Shown: one piece after another, positions 8,443 to 18,960 of the stretch
Position numbering within the stretch: the stretch's first letter is position 1
Layout of the letters: the number at the start of each line of letters is the position of its first letter
From: Boseongicola sp. SB0665_bin_10
GTDB taxonomy: Bacteria > Pseudomonadota > Alphaproteobacteria > Rhodobacterales > Rhodobacteraceae
Direction: 5' to 3'
Length of the DNA stretch: 64,000 nucleotides
Assembly (NCBI GenBank): GCA_009838075.1
Contig: VXSG01000111.1
Location: 1-64,000, forward strand
Translations under genes and position numbers: made by a program
The notes under the pieces: generated by a model
Told to the model about the DNA's origin: nothing
What the model saw: the letters and a program-made list of their open reading frames with translations, nothing else
Database searches by the model: none

Positions 8443-10113
8443 ATGTATCAGTATTCCGAATTCGACGATGCATTCGTGCGGGAGCGCGTGGCACAGTTTC
8501 GAGCCCAGGTCGAGCGCCGGATCGACGGCAGCCTGACCGAGGACGAATTCAAGCCGCTCCGGCTCATGAACGGCCTGTACCTGCAGCTGCATGCCTACAT
8601 GCTGCGCGTCGCGATCCCCTACGGGACGCTCAATTCCGTGCAGATGCGGCAGCTTGCGATGATCGCGGAGCGTTGGGACAAGGGGTACGGCCACTTCACG
8701 ACACGGCAGAACATTCAGTTCAACTGGCCAAGGCTGGCAGACACGCCCGACATCCTGGATGCACTCGCCGATGTCGAGATGCACGCGATACAGACAAGCG
8801 GCAACACGATCCGGAACGTCACGGCAGACCATTTTGCAGGCGCCGCCGCCGACGAGATCGCGGACCCGCGGCCCGTGGCGGAACTGATTCGCCAATGGTC
8901 GACCGACCATCCGGAATTCCAGTTCCTTCCCAGGAAATTCAAGATCGCCGTCACCGGATCGCCAAACGACCGGGCCGTGACCCGCGCCCATGACATCGGA
9001 TTGCGAATGATCCGGAACGAGGCCGGGGAAGCAGGCTTCGAGGTCATTGTCGGCGGCGGCCTCGGGCGGACTCCCATGATCGGCAAGGTCATCCGGGAAT
9101 TCCTGCCACGCGCCGACCTGCTGCCCTACCTGGAAGCCATCGTCAGCGTGTACAACGCGCTCGGACGGCGGGACAACAAGTACAAGGCACGGATCAAGAT
9201 AACGGTGGCCGAAAACGGCCTGGACGAATTCCGGGCCCGCGTGGACACAAGGTTCCGGCACTTGAGATCGCATTTCCGCGGAGCCGACCAGGCAATGCTG
9301 GAACGCATCGAACGAGCCTTCGCGCCACCCGCGTTCCGGTCCGCGCCCCTGGGCCGGTACGAAACCGTGCGGGAGACCGATCCTGCGTTTCGTTCATGGA
9401 CCGATGCCAACCTTGCCCCTCACAGGGCCGAAGGATACGCGATCGTCACCGTCTCGCTGAAGGCGCATGGCGCAACGCCGGGGGACGCCACATCCGGCCA
9501 GATGCGCGCCCTGGCGGATCTCGCCGAGCGCTTCGGCCATGACGAGTTGCGCATCAGCCACGAGCAGAACGTCATCCTTCCCCACGTGCACAGGTCGGAC
9601 CTTCCCGAGGTCCATTCGATTCTCGGCGAGCACGGGCTGGCCACGGCCAATGTCGGACTGATCTCCGACATCATTGCATGCCCTGGCATGGACTACTGTG
9701 CCCTGGCGACCGCGCGCTCGATTCCGATTGCCCAGGAGATTGCCCGACGATTCGACGCGTTGAAGCTCGAACATGGAATCGGCGAACTGAAGATCAAGAT
9801 TTCGGGCTGCATCAACGCCTGCGGTCACCATCACGTCGGACATATCGGGATTCTCGGCCTCGACCGAGCCGGCGTGGAGAACTACCAGGTCACGCTCGGC
9901 GGCGACGGGACCGAAACGGCGGCGATCGGCGAACGCGCAGGACCCGGTTTCCCGGCGGAAGAGATCGTGCCCGCCGTCGAGCGGCTGGTCCATGCCTATC
10001 TCGATCTGCGCAGCGGCAGGAGGGAAACCTTCCTCCAGACGTACCGGCGGCTGGGAATCGGGCCGTTCAAGGCGGCCCTGTATCCAGAACGGGTGGACGC
10101 CAATGCCGCTTGA
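8443..10113 (+). CDS. Nitrite/sulfite reductase, siroheme [4Fe-4S] hemoprotein
   Basis: A 556-residue sulfite reductase hemoprotein-type enzyme carrying out the six-electron reduction of sulfite to sulfide (nitrite to ammonium in relatives). The coupled cluster/siroheme site is visible as a C-x5-C motif (CPGMDYC, near residue 410) and a C-x3-C motif (SGCINACGHHH, near residue 455). The N-terminal half has the first ferredoxin-like repeat and the siroheme-contacting HFTTRQNIQFNW segment. Surrounded by siroheme synthesis, APS reductase and ferredoxin reductase genes, it is assigned to assimilatory sulfite reduction. Its 3' end overlaps cysH by 11 bp. Frames extending upstream are inside the DUF2849 gene. 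Confidence 0.9.
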   Translation: MYQYSEFDDAFVRERVAQFRAQVERRIDGSLTEDEFKPLRLMNGLYLQLHAYMLRVAIPYGTLNSVQMRQLAMIAERWDKGYGHFTTRQNIQFNWPRLADTPDILDALADVEMHAIQTSGNTIRNVTADHFAGAAADEIADPRPVAELIRQWSTDHPEFQFLPRKFKIAVTGSPNDRAVTRAHDIGLRMIRNEAGEAGFEVIVGGGLGRTPMIGKVIREFLPRADLLPYLEAIVSVYNALGRRDNKYKARIKITVAENGLDEFRARVDTRFRHLRSHFRGADQAMLERIERAFAPPAFRSAPLGRYETVRETDPAFRSWTDANLAPHRAEGYAIVTVSLKAHGATPGDATSGQMRALADLAERFGHDELRISHEQNVILPHVHRSDLPEVHSILGEHGLATANVGLISDIIACPGMDYCALATARSIPIAQEIARRFDALKLEHGIGELKIKISGCINACGHHHVGHIGILGLDRAGVENYQVTLGGDGTETAAIGERAGPGFPAEEIVPAVERLVHAYLDLRSGRRETFLQTYRRLGIGPFKAALYPERVDANAA

Positions 10114-10855
10114 AGCCCCCCTCGCCCCGCCCGTCGAGCGCGCGGCCGAGCTGAATCGCCGATTCGCGCATCATGCGGCGACGGAAGTTCTGGCGCATGC
10201 CCTTCACGACCCCGAAATGGGCAACGCGGCCCTTGTCTCGTCGTTCGGTGCCGAGGCGGTCGTGCTCCTGCACATGGCCAGCGTCATCGACCGGACAACA
10301 CCCGTCCTCTTCGTTGACACGGAAATGCTGTTTCCGGAAACGCTGGAATACCAACGCGAGGTCGCCCGGCACCTCAGGCTCACCGATGTTCGCGTGATCC
10401 GGCCGGATCGTGAAGCCGTGTTCCGGAACGATCCAGGCAGCAACCTGCATCGCCGCGATCCCGATGCCTGCTGCCAATTGCGCAAGACCGCGCCGCTGGA
10501 CGGCGCATTGGCCGGGTTCGACGCATGGGTGACCGGGCGCAAGCGGTATCACGGAGGGCGACGGGCGGCGCTGGACCTCTTCGAGGCGGACGGCGGCACA
10601 TGGATCAAGGTCAACCCGCTCGCGCATTGGTCGACTTCAGATGTCCAGGACTACATCGGCAACAACCGCCTTCCACGGCATCCCCTCGTCGCAAGGGGCT
10701 ATCCGTCGCTTGGATGCCTTCCCTGCACGACGCGCGTCGCACCGGGAGAGGACCTGCGCGCCGGGCGCTGGCGTGGGCGCGACAAGGACGAGTGCGGGAT
10801 TCACTTCGTGGAGGGCCGGATGGTTCGCAAGGCTCCGGGAAGGAAACCCGCATGA
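10103..10855 (+). CDS. cysH: Assimilatory adenylyl-sulfate (APS/PAPS) reductase
   Basis: A 250-residue enzyme that reduces activated sulfate to sulfite. The P-loop-like VSSFGAEAVVLLHM motif lies near residue 43 and the LFVDTEMLFPETL block near residue 70. Two cysteine pairs, DACCQLRK near residue 120 and LGCLPCTTR near residue 205, form the [4Fe-4S] cluster site that marks the APS-type enzyme as opposed to the cluster-free PAPS-type. ECGIH near the C-terminus contains the redox-active cysteine. The start overlaps the reductase gene and its stop overlaps the DUF934 gene (ATGA), so the operon is translationally coupled. Confidence 0.92.
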   Translation: MPLEAPLAPPVERAAELNRRFAHHAATEVLAHALHDPEMGNAALVSSFGAEAVVLLHMASVIDRTTPVLFVDTEMLFPETLEYQREVARHLRLTDVRVIRPDREAVFRNDPGSNLHRRDPDACCQLRKTAPLDGALAGFDAWVTGRKRYHGGRRAALDLFEADGGTWIKVNPLAHWSTSDVQDYIGNNRLPRHPLVARGYPSLGCLPCTTRVAPGEDLRAGRWRGRDKDECGIHFVEGRMVRKAPGRKPA

Positions 10856-11265
10856 CGATCCTGGTAACCGACAGCGGATTTCACAGGGAGGAACGGACCT
10901 GGAACTTTCGCTCGCCCGACCAGCTTCCGGCTGGCCGGACCGGCCTTGCCGTGGAGCTTGCATCGGACGCTGAGCCGACAACGCTGAGCGATCACCTGCA
11001 GGCCATTGACTTGATCCGCGTGAATTTCCCGGAATTCGCCGATGGACGCGGTTTCACCATTGCCCGCGTCCTGCGCCTGATGGGATACAGTGGCCGCATT
11101 CGTGCCGGCGGCCACGTGATTGCCGACCAGTACGCGATGGCCCGCCGCGCGGGTTTCGATGAAGTCGAGATCGATGACGAGCTCGCCGCCCGCCAACCGG
11201 AGGAACAATGGTTGCGGCGGGCCAATTGGAGATCCCATGACTATCAGGCCCTGCTGCGCGCATAA
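10852..11265 (+). CDS. DUF934 family protein
   Basis: A 137-residue protein of the DUF934 family, an oxidoreductase-associated family nearly always found beside sulfite reductase and cysH. The conserved part is LIRVNFPEFADGRGFTIA near residue 60 followed by RLMGYSGRIRAGGHVIADQY. No catalytic role is established for the family. It overlaps cysH by 4 bp and precedes the ferredoxin reductase after about 60 nt. Confidence 0.88.
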   Translation: MTILVTDSGFHREERTWNFRSPDQLPAGRTGLAVELASDAEPTTLSDHLQAIDLIRVNFPEFADGRGFTIARVLRLMGYSGRIRAGGHVIADQYAMARRAGFDEVEIDDELAARQPEEQWLRRANWRSHDYQALLRA

Positions 11266-11328
11266 GGCCGTTTACTCCACCCAGCGCAATCTCTAGGAAG
11301 GGACGCCGTTGCAAACGGCGCGAAAGAC

Positions 11329-12165
11329 ATGACAGACCAGATGCCAGTGAACACTGTGAATGCAAAGACCGTAACGCTGCCTGACGCCCAGACCGTGACA
11401 CATGTCCGGCACTGGACGGATCGGCTGTTCTCCTTCCGCGTGACGCGGCCAGCATCCCTGCGCTTTCGTTCGGGCGAGTTCGTGATGCTCGGCCTCATGG
11501 GAGACAACGGCAAGCCTCTTCTGCGCGCATATTCCATTGCCTCTCCTGCCTGGGACGACGAACTGGAATTCTACTCGATCAAGGTTCCGGACGGCCCGCT
11601 GACCTCGCGCCTCCAGCATGTCCGGGAGGGAGAGCAGATCATTCTTCGCACCAAGCCCGTTGGAACGTTGGTGCTAGATGCATTGCTTCCAGGCAACCGG
11701 CTCTGGCTCTTTGCGACCGGAACCGGCATCGCGCCCTTCGCCTCTCTGGTGCGGGACCCGGAAACCTACGAACGTTACGTCGAAGTCGTCCTGATGCACA
11801 CATGCCGCGATGTGGCGGAACTGGATTACGGTCGCAAGCTGATCGAGAGCGTCCGCGCCGACGAGCTGCTGGCCGAGCTCATCGGCGAGGACCTTGCGGA
11901 CAGGTTGAGATATTACCCCTCGACCACGCGGGAACCCAGCGCGACAATGGGCAGGATCACCGACAATCTCATGACGGGCAAGGTGCTCGCCGACCTGTCC
12001 ATCGGCGGCATCAGCCCTGGCAAGGACCGCGGCATGGTCTGCGGGTCGATTGAATTCATCAAGGACATGAAGGCCGTTCTCGAGGGATTCGGGCTTGAAG
12101 AGGGCGCAAACAGCGATCCAAGGCACTACGTCGTCGAGAAGGCGTTTGTCGGTGACGGCATCTGA
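11329..12165 (+). CDS. fpr: Ferredoxin/flavodoxin-NADP+ reductase
   Basis: A 278-residue FNR of the bacterial class. RAYSIASPAWDDELEFYSIK near residue 65 is the FAD-binding RxYS block, LFATGTGIAPFASLVRDP near residue 125 is the NADP-binding glycine motif, and the protein ends in the family-typical HYVVEKAFVGDGI. It would feed electrons from NADPH through ferredoxin to the sulfite reductase, fitting its place as last gene of the operon. A GGAAGGGA ribosome-site-like stretch lies upstream although the distance is long. Confidence 0.92.
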   Translation: MTDQMPVNTVNAKTVTLPDAQTVTHVRHWTDRLFSFRVTRPASLRFRSGEFVMLGLMGDNGKPLLRAYSIASPAWDDELEFYSIKVPDGPLTSRLQHVREGEQIILRTKPVGTLVLDALLPGNRLWLFATGTGIAPFASLVRDPETYERYVEVVLMHTCRDVAELDYGRKLIESVRADELLAELIGEDLADRLRYYPSTTREPSATMGRITDNLMTGKVLADLSIGGISPGKDRGMVCGSIEFIKDMKAVLEGFGLEEGANSDPRHYVVEKAFVGDGI

Positions 12166-12373
12166 TGTCCGAATCTGGCCCGTTCCGTCGGCATGCCACG
12201 CCCGGCCAGGAACCGTCAGCGGGACCGGCTCACCGGGCCGACGCGAAGACTTGCAACAGGACGGCAGGAAACTGCTGTTGCGCCTGACTTTTTGTCTTGC
12301 AAATCCGGTTGAATCCCCTCAAGTCCGCGCATAATTTCGTGCACCTGTAGGAACAACAAAGGGACGTATCACC

Positions 12374-12916
<543 letters not shown>

Positions 12917-12950
12917 CGGGGGCCGCCGGGCCGCGAGTGCCGGCCACAGG

Positions 12951-14183
12951 ATGAATCAACGCATGAACGTACAGGAAAGAGCCAAGGCCAGGAACGCGCC
13001 GGATCTCTCGGAATTTGCATGGGAGGACCCGTTCCGTCTCGCCGACCAGTTGACCGAGGACGAACGAATGCTGGCCGAGTCGGCCCGGGCCTTCGCGGAA
13101 GGCCGCCTCGCGCCGCGAATTCGCGCAGCCTATGCCGAGGAGCGCGTGGAACCGGAGGTCATGGCGGAGATGGGAGAGGCCGGGCTCTTGGGCGTCACGA
13201 TTCCCGAAGAGTTCGGCGGTCTGGGCTCAGGTTATGTCACCTATGGCCTCGTGGCCCGCGAAATCGAGCGGATCGATTCCGGATATCGCTCCATGATGTC
13301 GGTCCAGTCTTCGCTGGTGATGTATCCGATATTCGCCTACGGCACGAACGCGCAGCGCGAGAAGTACCTTCCCGGTCTCGCGACGGGCAGCCTCATCGGC
13401 TGCTTCGGCCTGACCGAGGCCGATGCGGGCTCCGATCCGGGCGGCATGAAGACCCGCGCCGAAAGGTCGGGCGGCGGCTACAGGCTGAACGGCTCAAAGA
13501 CGTGGATTTCAAACTCCCCGATTGCCGATGTTTTCGTCGTTTGGGCAAGGTCCGACAGCCACGGCGGCAAGATTCGGGGCTTCGTGCTTGAAAAGGGCGC
13601 AAGGGGACTGTCCGCGCCAAGGATCGAGGGCAAGCAGTCATTGAGGGCAAGCGTGACAGGCGAGATCGTGCTCAACGACGTCGAAGTCGGCGAGGAGGCG
13701 CTCCTGCCCAATGTCGAGGGGCTCAAGGGCCCCTTTGGATGCCTGAACCGGGCGCGTTACGGAATCGCCTGGGGCGTGTTGGGAGCTGCCGAGTTCTGCT
13801 GGACGGCAGCGCGGGAATACGGCCTCGTCCGCAAGCAGTTCGGCAGGCCGATTGCGGCCACCCAGCTGTTCCAGAAGAAGCTTGCCGACATGCAGACCGA
13901 AATAGCGCTCGGACTCCAGGGCACATTGCGGGTGGGTCGGCTGATGGACGAAGGCCGTGCGGCCCCCGAGATGATCTCGATCCTGAAACGCAACAATTGC
14001 GGCAAGGCGCTCGACATCGCCCGCATGTCGCGCGACATGCATGGCGGCAACGGAATCTCGGAGGAGTTCCAGGTCATTCGCCACGCGATGAACCTGGAGA
14101 CGGTGAACACCTACGAAGGTACGCACGACATTCACGCGCTGATTCTGGGCAGGGCACAGACCGGACTGCAGGCGTTCTTCTGA
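12951..14183 (+). CDS. gcdH: Glutaryl-CoA dehydrogenase
   Basis: A 410-residue acyl-CoA dehydrogenase-fold enzyme that oxidises and decarboxylates glutaryl-CoA to crotonyl-CoA in lysine and tryptophan breakdown. Assignment rests on the family-specific ending [18 protein letters not shown], which contains the catalytic glutamate, plus [19 protein letters not shown] and [15 protein letters not shown]. The start could be 12951 or the ATG at 12963, which has AGGATGA at a better distance. It stands alone, after infC and before a convergent small membrane protein gene. Confidence 0.9.
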   Translation: MNQRMNVQERAKARNAPDLSEFAWEDPFRLADQLTEDERMLAESARAFAEGRLAPRIRAAYAEERVEPEVMAEMGEAGLLGVTIPEEFGGLGSGYVTYGLVAREIERIDSGYRSMMSVQSSLVMYPIFAYGTNAQREKYLPGLATGSLIGCFGLTEADAGSDPGGMKTRAERSGGGYRLNGSKTWISNSPIADVFVVWARSDSHGGKIRGFVLEKGARGLSAPRIEGKQSLRASVTGEIVLNDVEVGEEALLPNVEGLKGPFGCLNRARYGIAWGVLGAAEFCWTAAREYGLVRKQFGRPIAATQLFQKKLADMQTEIALGLQGTLRVGRLMDEGRAAPEMISILKRNNCGKALDIARMSRDMHGGNGISEEFQVIRHAMNLETVNTYEGTHDIHALILGRAQTGLQAFF

Positions 14184-14347
14184 AACCGCCGCGCCGCGAC
14201 GCGCAATGCAGGTCCGGTGGCACCGTCAAGGTCTCCACGTCGCCGGTGCGGCCTGACCATGCAAAATCAGCATCGGGCGAAACGCATCCGACCTGCAGGA
14301 CCGAAAGGCTCCCGACAGGCCTGGCCGCGGCCAGAGGCCGGAGCATC

Positions 14348-14638
14348 TCAGCTGTCGTAGTCGGGCGCCCTTGCGGCACGAACACGGTCTTGCAGGCGCG
14401 GCAGCAGGACGCCCGCGAGCACACCGACGGCCAATGGCACCGCGCGATCCTCCGACACCAGCCAAGACGCGACCGCCGCAAGAAGGACGCATCCAGCGAG
14501 CGCCACTGCACGCAGTTCGACCGCCTTGATCGAATCCTCCTCAATCGAGAGGCTCCGCGACAGCAGCCTTCTTGCGTGAACTTCCGAATGGGAGGCTCCC
14601 CAGCCTGCGGCCAGGCCCAAGACAAATGCCACCAGCAT
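14348..14638 (-). CDS. Small hypothetical membrane protein
   Basis: A 96-residue protein not recognised as a named family. Residues 2-14 (LVAFVLGLAAGWG) form a hydrophobic N-terminal segment, followed by a soluble basic stretch (SEVHARRLLSRSLSIEEDS) and two further hydrophobic segments near residues 38-52 and 60-76. The start at 14638 is backed by AAAGGGTGAAGTG directly upstream; the frame continues upstream only through a dispersed repeat. Codon use is like its neighbours. It is probably a real inner-membrane protein of unknown function. Confidence 0.6.
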   Translation of the reverse strand: MLVAFVLGLAAGWGASHSEVHARRLLSRSLSIEEDSIKAVELRAVALAGCVLLAAVASWLVSEDRAVPLAVGVLAGVLLPRLQDRVRAARAPDYDS

Positions 14639-14698
14639 CACTTCACCCTTTGGGAATTGTATACGGTTGACTGAAACGTGTTCGTTCCAGCCCCGACC

Positions 14699-14732
14699 GA
14701 TTTCACGGGTCGGTGAGGTGGGCAACCCCAAC
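14699..14732 (+). repeat. Dispersed 34-bp repeat, copy B
   Basis: Matches the window's first 34 bases in inverted orientation with three mismatches. Next to it CCGACC at 14693-14698 pairs with GGTCGG at 14708-14713, so the element can form a stem-loop, as many dispersed intergenic elements do. It sits just upstream of the small membrane protein gene, in its leader. Confidence 0.6.
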
Positions 14733-14941
14733 GCCTCTCGCCGTGCAGACGCGTCAATCCCGGACGCCTCGTCATGTCTTTCCGCCCACGCGGCGGTCGT
14801 TCACGGGGCCATTGGCCCAAGTCCTGATGAAGATCGGCGGGAAACCCGCCCTTCGGACAGCCGCAGACATGACACACTCCGCAGTTTCAGTCAACGATAA
14901 GAATCCCCCACCCTTTCACGTCTCTCCACGGGCATTCTAGC

Positions 14942-14961
14942 CGAATTCCCGTCGGAATTCG
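14942..14961. promoter_or_regulatory. Inverted repeat in the pyrC leader
   Basis: CGAATTCC and GGAATTCG form a perfect 8-bp stem with a 4-nt loop, ending about 41 bp before the pyrC start. There is no following T-run, so it is not a convincing terminator. It may be an operator or an RNA hairpin in the pyrC leader. Confidence 0.35.
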
Positions 14962-15002
14962 AGACTCTGGCACCCCCGCGCACGTTCCGATAGAGGAGAG
15001 GC

Positions 15003-16046
15003 ATGAAAGGCGCCACGCTGACCATCAGGCGGCCGGATGACTGGCACCTGCACCTGCGCGATGGCGCAATGATGGAGGGCGTCCTGCCCTGTTCCGCGGC
15101 GCATTTCGCCCGCGCCATCATCATGCCGAATCTCTCGCCACCCGTCGTCACGGCACGAGATGCCGCCACCTACCGCGACCGCATTCTGGCAGCGCTGCCG
15201 GATGGTTTCGAATTCGAACCGCTGATGACACTCTACCTCACCGAGGACACGGATCCGGCCGACGTGAAGGCTGCCGCCGACAGCGGGCTCGTCAAGGCCG
15301 TCAAGCTGTATCCGGCCGGGGCCACCACGAATTCCGCAGACGGGGTGCGCGATTTCGACAGGATACGGGGCGTCCTTGAAATGATGGCCGAGACCCGCCT
15401 GCCGCTCTGCGTGCACGGCGAAGTGACACGCCCCGAAGTCGACATCTTTGATCGTGAAGCGGCTTTCATCGACGAGGTCCTCGACCCGATGCGCCGCAGG
15501 ACGCCGGGTCTGCGAGTCGTGATGGAGCATGTCACGACAGCGGAGGCCGTAGCCTATGCGACCGGTGGCGGCGGCGACCTCGGCGCAACCATTACCGTCC
15601 AGCATCTGATGCTCGACAGAAACGACATGTTGGCAGGTGGCCTGCGCCCGCACTTCTATTGCCTGCCGATTCTGAAGCGCGGCACCCACCGACCGGCGCT
15701 GGTCAAGGCCGCCACGAGCGGCAACCCGGCATTCTTCCTCGGCACCGACAGCGCACCTCACACGACCGAGGCCAAGCAAAGCGCATGCGGATGCGCCGGG
15801 TGCTTCACGGCGCCCGTTGCGCTCGCTTGCCTCGCGGAAGTCTTCGACATGGCCGATGCGCTGGATCAGCTGGAAGGATTTGTCTCGAAACACGGGGCAC
15901 GCTTCTATGGGCTCCCCCTGAACGATGCCAGGATCACGTTGCGGAAAGGAGATCCGGTCGAGTTCCCCAGGCACGTGCAGACCGGCGACGGACCGGTGAC
16001 GGTCTTCGATCCCGGCAAGCCGGTCCATTGGCGGGTCGCGTCGTGA
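15003..16046 (+). CDS. pyrC: Dihydroorotase, class II
   Basis: A 347-residue zinc amidohydrolase closing carbamoyl aspartate to dihydroorotate in pyrimidine synthesis. DWHLHLRDG gives the first metal histidines near residue 14, [12 protein letters not shown] the carboxylated lysine near residue 100, HGEVT near residue 137 and MEHVTT near residue 176 further metal histidines, and GTDSAPH near residue 247 the catalytic aspartate. Length and the NRPD-like [11 protein letters not shown] start fit the class II (PyrC) type. GAGGAGAGGC lies just upstream of the ATG. pyrE follows after 59 bases. Confidence 0.95.
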   Translation: MKGATLTIRRPDDWHLHLRDGAMMEGVLPCSAAHFARAIIMPNLSPPVVTARDAATYRDRILAALPDGFEFEPLMTLYLTEDTDPADVKAAADSGLVKAVKLYPAGATTNSADGVRDFDRIRGVLEMMAETRLPLCVHGEVTRPEVDIFDREAAFIDEVLDPMRRRTPGLRVVMEHVTTAEAVAYATGGGGDLGATITVQHLMLDRNDMLAGGLRPHFYCLPILKRGTHRPALVKAATSGNPAFFLGTDSAPHTTEAKQSACGCAGCFTAPVALACLAEVFDMADALDQLEGFVSKHGARFYGLPLNDARITLRKGDPVEFPRHVQTGDGPVTVFDPGKPVHWRVAS

Positions 16047-16105
16047 TCGGCAGTTCCGGCCGAATCGAGCGACGCTTCAAGGAAGACAGATTAGCGAGGT
16101 AAGAA

Positions 16106-16798
16106 ATGTTTCCGACAATCTCCGTTCCGGCAAGCTGCCCCGACGACTCCGAGATCGCGCGGCAGAGCGCAGAGATGCTCCTTGAAGCCGATGCGGTTCA
16201 TTTCAATGCCGACGAGCCCTTCAAGCTGTCAAGCGGACTGCCTTCGCCAACCTACATCGACTGCAGGAAGCTGATCTCCTACCCCCGCATCCGAAGCCGT
16301 CTCATGGACTATCTGGCGGCGAGCGTCCTGCGCCGCACCGGCGTCGACGCCTTTGACAACGTTGCCGGCGGAGAAACGGCCGGCATTCCGTTTGCCGCAT
16401 TTGTGGCGGAACGACTGGGCCTGCCCATGACCTACGTCCGGAAGAGACCCAAGGGCCACGGCCGGAATGCGCGAATCGAGGGCGTGATGGGGGCTGGGGA
16501 TAGAGTGCTTCTTGTCGAGGACCTGACAACCGACGGCGGCTCCAAGCTTTCCTTCGTCGACGCCATCCGGGAGACCGGCGCAGCCTGCTCCCACACTGCC
16601 GTCATCTTCTATTACGGCATCTTTCCCGAGACATTGGAACGGCTCGAAAATCATGGTGTTGCGCTTCATCATTTATGCACTTGGAGGGACGTGCTCGATG
16701 CCGCGAGGGCCGCAAAAAAGTTTGATGCCGACACCCTGAAAGAGGTGGAATCCTTCCTCGCGGCCCCACGCGCCTGGCAGGAGGCGCGCTCGGCCTGA
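16106..16798 (+). CDS. pyrE: Orotate phosphoribosyltransferase
   Basis: A 230-residue type I phosphoribosyltransferase converting orotate and PRPP to [23 protein letters not shown] near residue 40 binds orotate, [17 protein letters not shown] near residue 112 is the flexible loop, and [15 protein letters not shown] near residue 132 is the PRPP-binding signature with paired acidic residues. The C-terminal extension ([16 protein letters not shown]) is typical of alphaproteobacterial PyrE. GAGGTAAG lies just upstream of the start. It acts two steps after PyrC, encoded just upstream. Confidence 0.93.
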   Translation: MFPTISVPASCPDDSEIARQSAEMLLEADAVHFNADEPFKLSSGLPSPTYIDCRKLISYPRIRSRLMDYLAASVLRRTGVDAFDNVAGGETAGIPFAAFVAERLGLPMTYVRKRPKGHGRNARIEGVMGAGDRVLLVEDLTTDGGSKLSFVDAIRETGAACSHTAVIFYYGIFPETLERLENHGVALHHLCTWRDVLDAARAAKKFDADTLKEVESFLAAPRAWQEARSA

Positions 16799-16971
16799 TC
16801 GGCGAATTTGCCACCAGGTATTGACCTTTGCTGTCTGCTGACCTCAATATGATGGGGCGCGTTGTCCATCCACAGGCAATCCACATGATTTCCAGATGGA
16901 CCGCGGGCGGGCGCATTGGTTAGATGCGCAGGCCCTCGACGAGACAGGGGTGCCAGGAGGCGAGCAGCGTC

Positions 16972-18459
16972 ATGAACGAGATGGCCCAGATCAGGCAGGT
17001 GGGGACGGAATCGCGGGAATCCGTGCCGCACAACATCGAGGCCGAGCAGCAGCTTCTGGGCGCAATCCTGACCAACAACGATGTCTTCGACCGCATAGCG
17101 GCCCTGGTCTCGGAATCGGACTTCTACGATCCGGTGCATGCCCGGATCTTCGAAGTGGCGAAGAGCCGCATTTCGAAGAACACCCTAGCCTCGCCGATAA
17201 CATTGAAAGCCTTCCTTGAGGATGATCCCGGACTGAAGGAGCTTGGAGGGCCGGCATATCTGGCCAAGCTGGCGGGATCCGCAATCTCGCCGTTCGCGGC
17301 GCGCGACTACGCGCAGATGATCCGTGACTTCTCGATCCGACGAGAACTCATGCAGATCGGCAAGGACATCACGGAAAAGGCCGCCAGCGTGGACGTTTCG
17401 ACCGAGCCCGCGGATCAGATTTCGGAGGCCGAACAAGCCCTTTACGAAGTGGCTGAGTCGGGCAGGTCCTCGACCGGGTTCCAGTCCTTCCTGACCGCCC
17501 TGACAACTGCGGTGAACGTGGCGGGCGCCGCCTACAAGCGAGACGGAGGGCTGGCAGGACTTTCCACCGGCTTCATGGATCTCGACAAGAAAATCGGCGG
17601 GCTGCACAAGTCAGACCTGCTGGTCATTGCCGGGCGACCGTCAATGGGAAAGACATCGCTGGCGACGAACATTGCATTCAACGTTGCCAGCGCCTACCGC
17701 AGGGAAACGTCGCCAGACGGTCACGAGGAGACGGTCAACGGCGGCGTCGTCGGCTTCTTTTCGCTGGAGATGTCGGCTGAGCAGCTGGCCGCCCGCATTC
17801 TGTCGGAGGCATCGGAAATTTCGTCCGAGCGCGTGCGAAGCGGGGACATGGACGAGCCCGAGTTCCGCCGATTCGTCGAAGCCGCCAAGAGGCTCGAGGC
17901 CTGCCCGCTATACATCGACGACACGCCGGCCCTGCCCATCGGCCAGCTGGCCGTGCGCGCCCGGCGACTGAAGCGGGAGCACGGCCTTGACGCCTTGATC
18001 GTCGACTATCTGCAACTCGTGCGAGCATCGACCACCAGGGACAGCCGGGTCAACGAGGTCTCGGAAATCACCCAGAGCCTGAAGGCGATCGCCAAGGAAC
18101 TGGACATTCCGGTGATCGCGCTCAGCCAGTTGAGCCGACAGGTCGAGTCGCGCGAGGACAAGCGCCCGTTGCTCAGCGACCTGCGGGAATCCGGCTCGAT
18201 CGAGCAGGATGCGGATGTCGTGATGTTCGTGTTTCGGGAAGAATACTACAAGGAGCGCGAGAAACCCGGCGACCATGACGGCGAAGCCATAGCGAAGTGG
18301 CACGAGGAAATGGAAAAGGTCCACAATCGCGCCGAGATCATCATCGGAAAGCAGCGTCATGGTCCCATCGGAACGGTGGACCTGGCATTCGACGGGCGCT
18401 TCACGCGGTTTTCCAACCTTGCCAAGCCCTGGCAGCACGAGGGCATCGGCAACACGTGA
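16972..18459 (+). CDS. dnaB: Replicative DNA helicase DnaB
   Basis: A 495-residue hexameric helicase that unwinds DNA at replication forks. The N-terminal helical domain begins at VPHNIEAEQQLLGAIL (residue 18); the RecA-like motor has Walker A AGRPSMGKTSLATN near residue 225, FFSLEMSAEQLAARIL, Walker B LIVDYLQL near residue 345, and the LSQLSRQVESREDKRP and DLRESGSIEQDADVVMF motifs. No intein interrupts the Walker A region. The start follows CAGGAGGCG about 11 nt upstream; a longer in-frame start at 16924 was judged less likely. pyrC-pyrE-dnaB order is common in Rhodobacterales. Confidence 0.96.
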   Translation: MNEMAQIRQVGTESRESVPHNIEAEQQLLGAILTNNDVFDRIAALVSESDFYDPVHARIFEVAKSRISKNTLASPITLKAFLEDDPGLKELGGPAYLAKLAGSAISPFAARDYAQMIRDFSIRRELMQIGKDITEKAASVDVSTEPADQISEAEQALYEVAESGRSSTGFQSFLTALTTAVNVAGAAYKRDGGLAGLSTGFMDLDKKIGGLHKSDLLVIAGRPSMGKTSLATNIAFNVASAYRRETSPDGHEETVNGGVVGFFSLEMSAEQLAARILSEASEISSERVRSGDMDEPEFRRFVEAAKRLEACPLYIDDTPALPIGQLAVRARRLKREHGLDALIVDYLQLVRASTTRDSRVNEVSEITQSLKAIAKELDIPVIALSQLSRQVESREDKRPLLSDLRESGSIEQDADVVMFVFREEYYKEREKPGDHDGEAIAKWHEEMEKVHNRAEIIIGKQRHGPIGTVDLAFDGRFTRFSNLAKPWQHEGIGNT

Positions 18460-18960
18460 AAGTGCGCCCCGGACGCAGACGGCAGTGGCGGGGTGCTCTT
18501 GTCGGATCATGCGTTCTGCCAACGCCGGTTGGTCACCGCAATCTGCATCGACGCGCGACACATTCTTCACCGCGAGGGCGCCCGGGCGCGGCGGCGCTCG
18601 CCGGCGTGCAGCATGGCAGCGAGGCCCACGCAATTCCAACTTGTGGGGACCGGGACGGAGGTTCCATCTCCAGGCCTTTGCGTGCAGTCCGGTCGGCCCC
18701 GAGGCTGGCAGGAACCGGCTGTCGGGCCGTCCGGGAAGAACGGCGTGGTTCAGCCTCGGCGTCCCGAAGTCGGCGAGAAGCGCCGTGAAGCCGTGGACCG
18801 AAAGCCCGTCGGGGGTCCGCTTGTCCGCCGTCTTGGCCTTCGCGCGCCAAGTCGCGGCGAGTGAATTGCTCAAAGGAGACCTGCAGCCGCTCGAAACCAT
18901 CCATCAACAGAAAGGGACGCATGTCGGAGGCCGAACGGCCATGATCGGTGAGGCCGCATG
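18460..18960. other. Intergenic stretch without recognisable gene
   Basis: Five hundred bases between dnaB and the convergent Fic gene. Several open frames exist, but none has a recognisable domain or ribosome site. In related genomes dnaB is often followed by alr and radA; no trace of either was recognised here. Confidence 0.4.

Larger units (their letters stand above)
14639..15002. other. Intergenic region holding repeat and hairpins
   Basis: About 360 bases between the small membrane protein and pyrC. It contains the second copy of the dispersed repeat (14699-14732), a short GGCGGG-AAA-CCCGCC hairpin (14836-14850) without a T-run, and the GAATTC-centred hairpin before pyrC (14942-14961). 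No gene was recognised. Confidence 0.5.

Noticed and set aside
14836..14850. GGCGGG-AAA-CCCGCC hairpin as a terminator
   Set aside because: Only six base pairs and no T-run on either strand.
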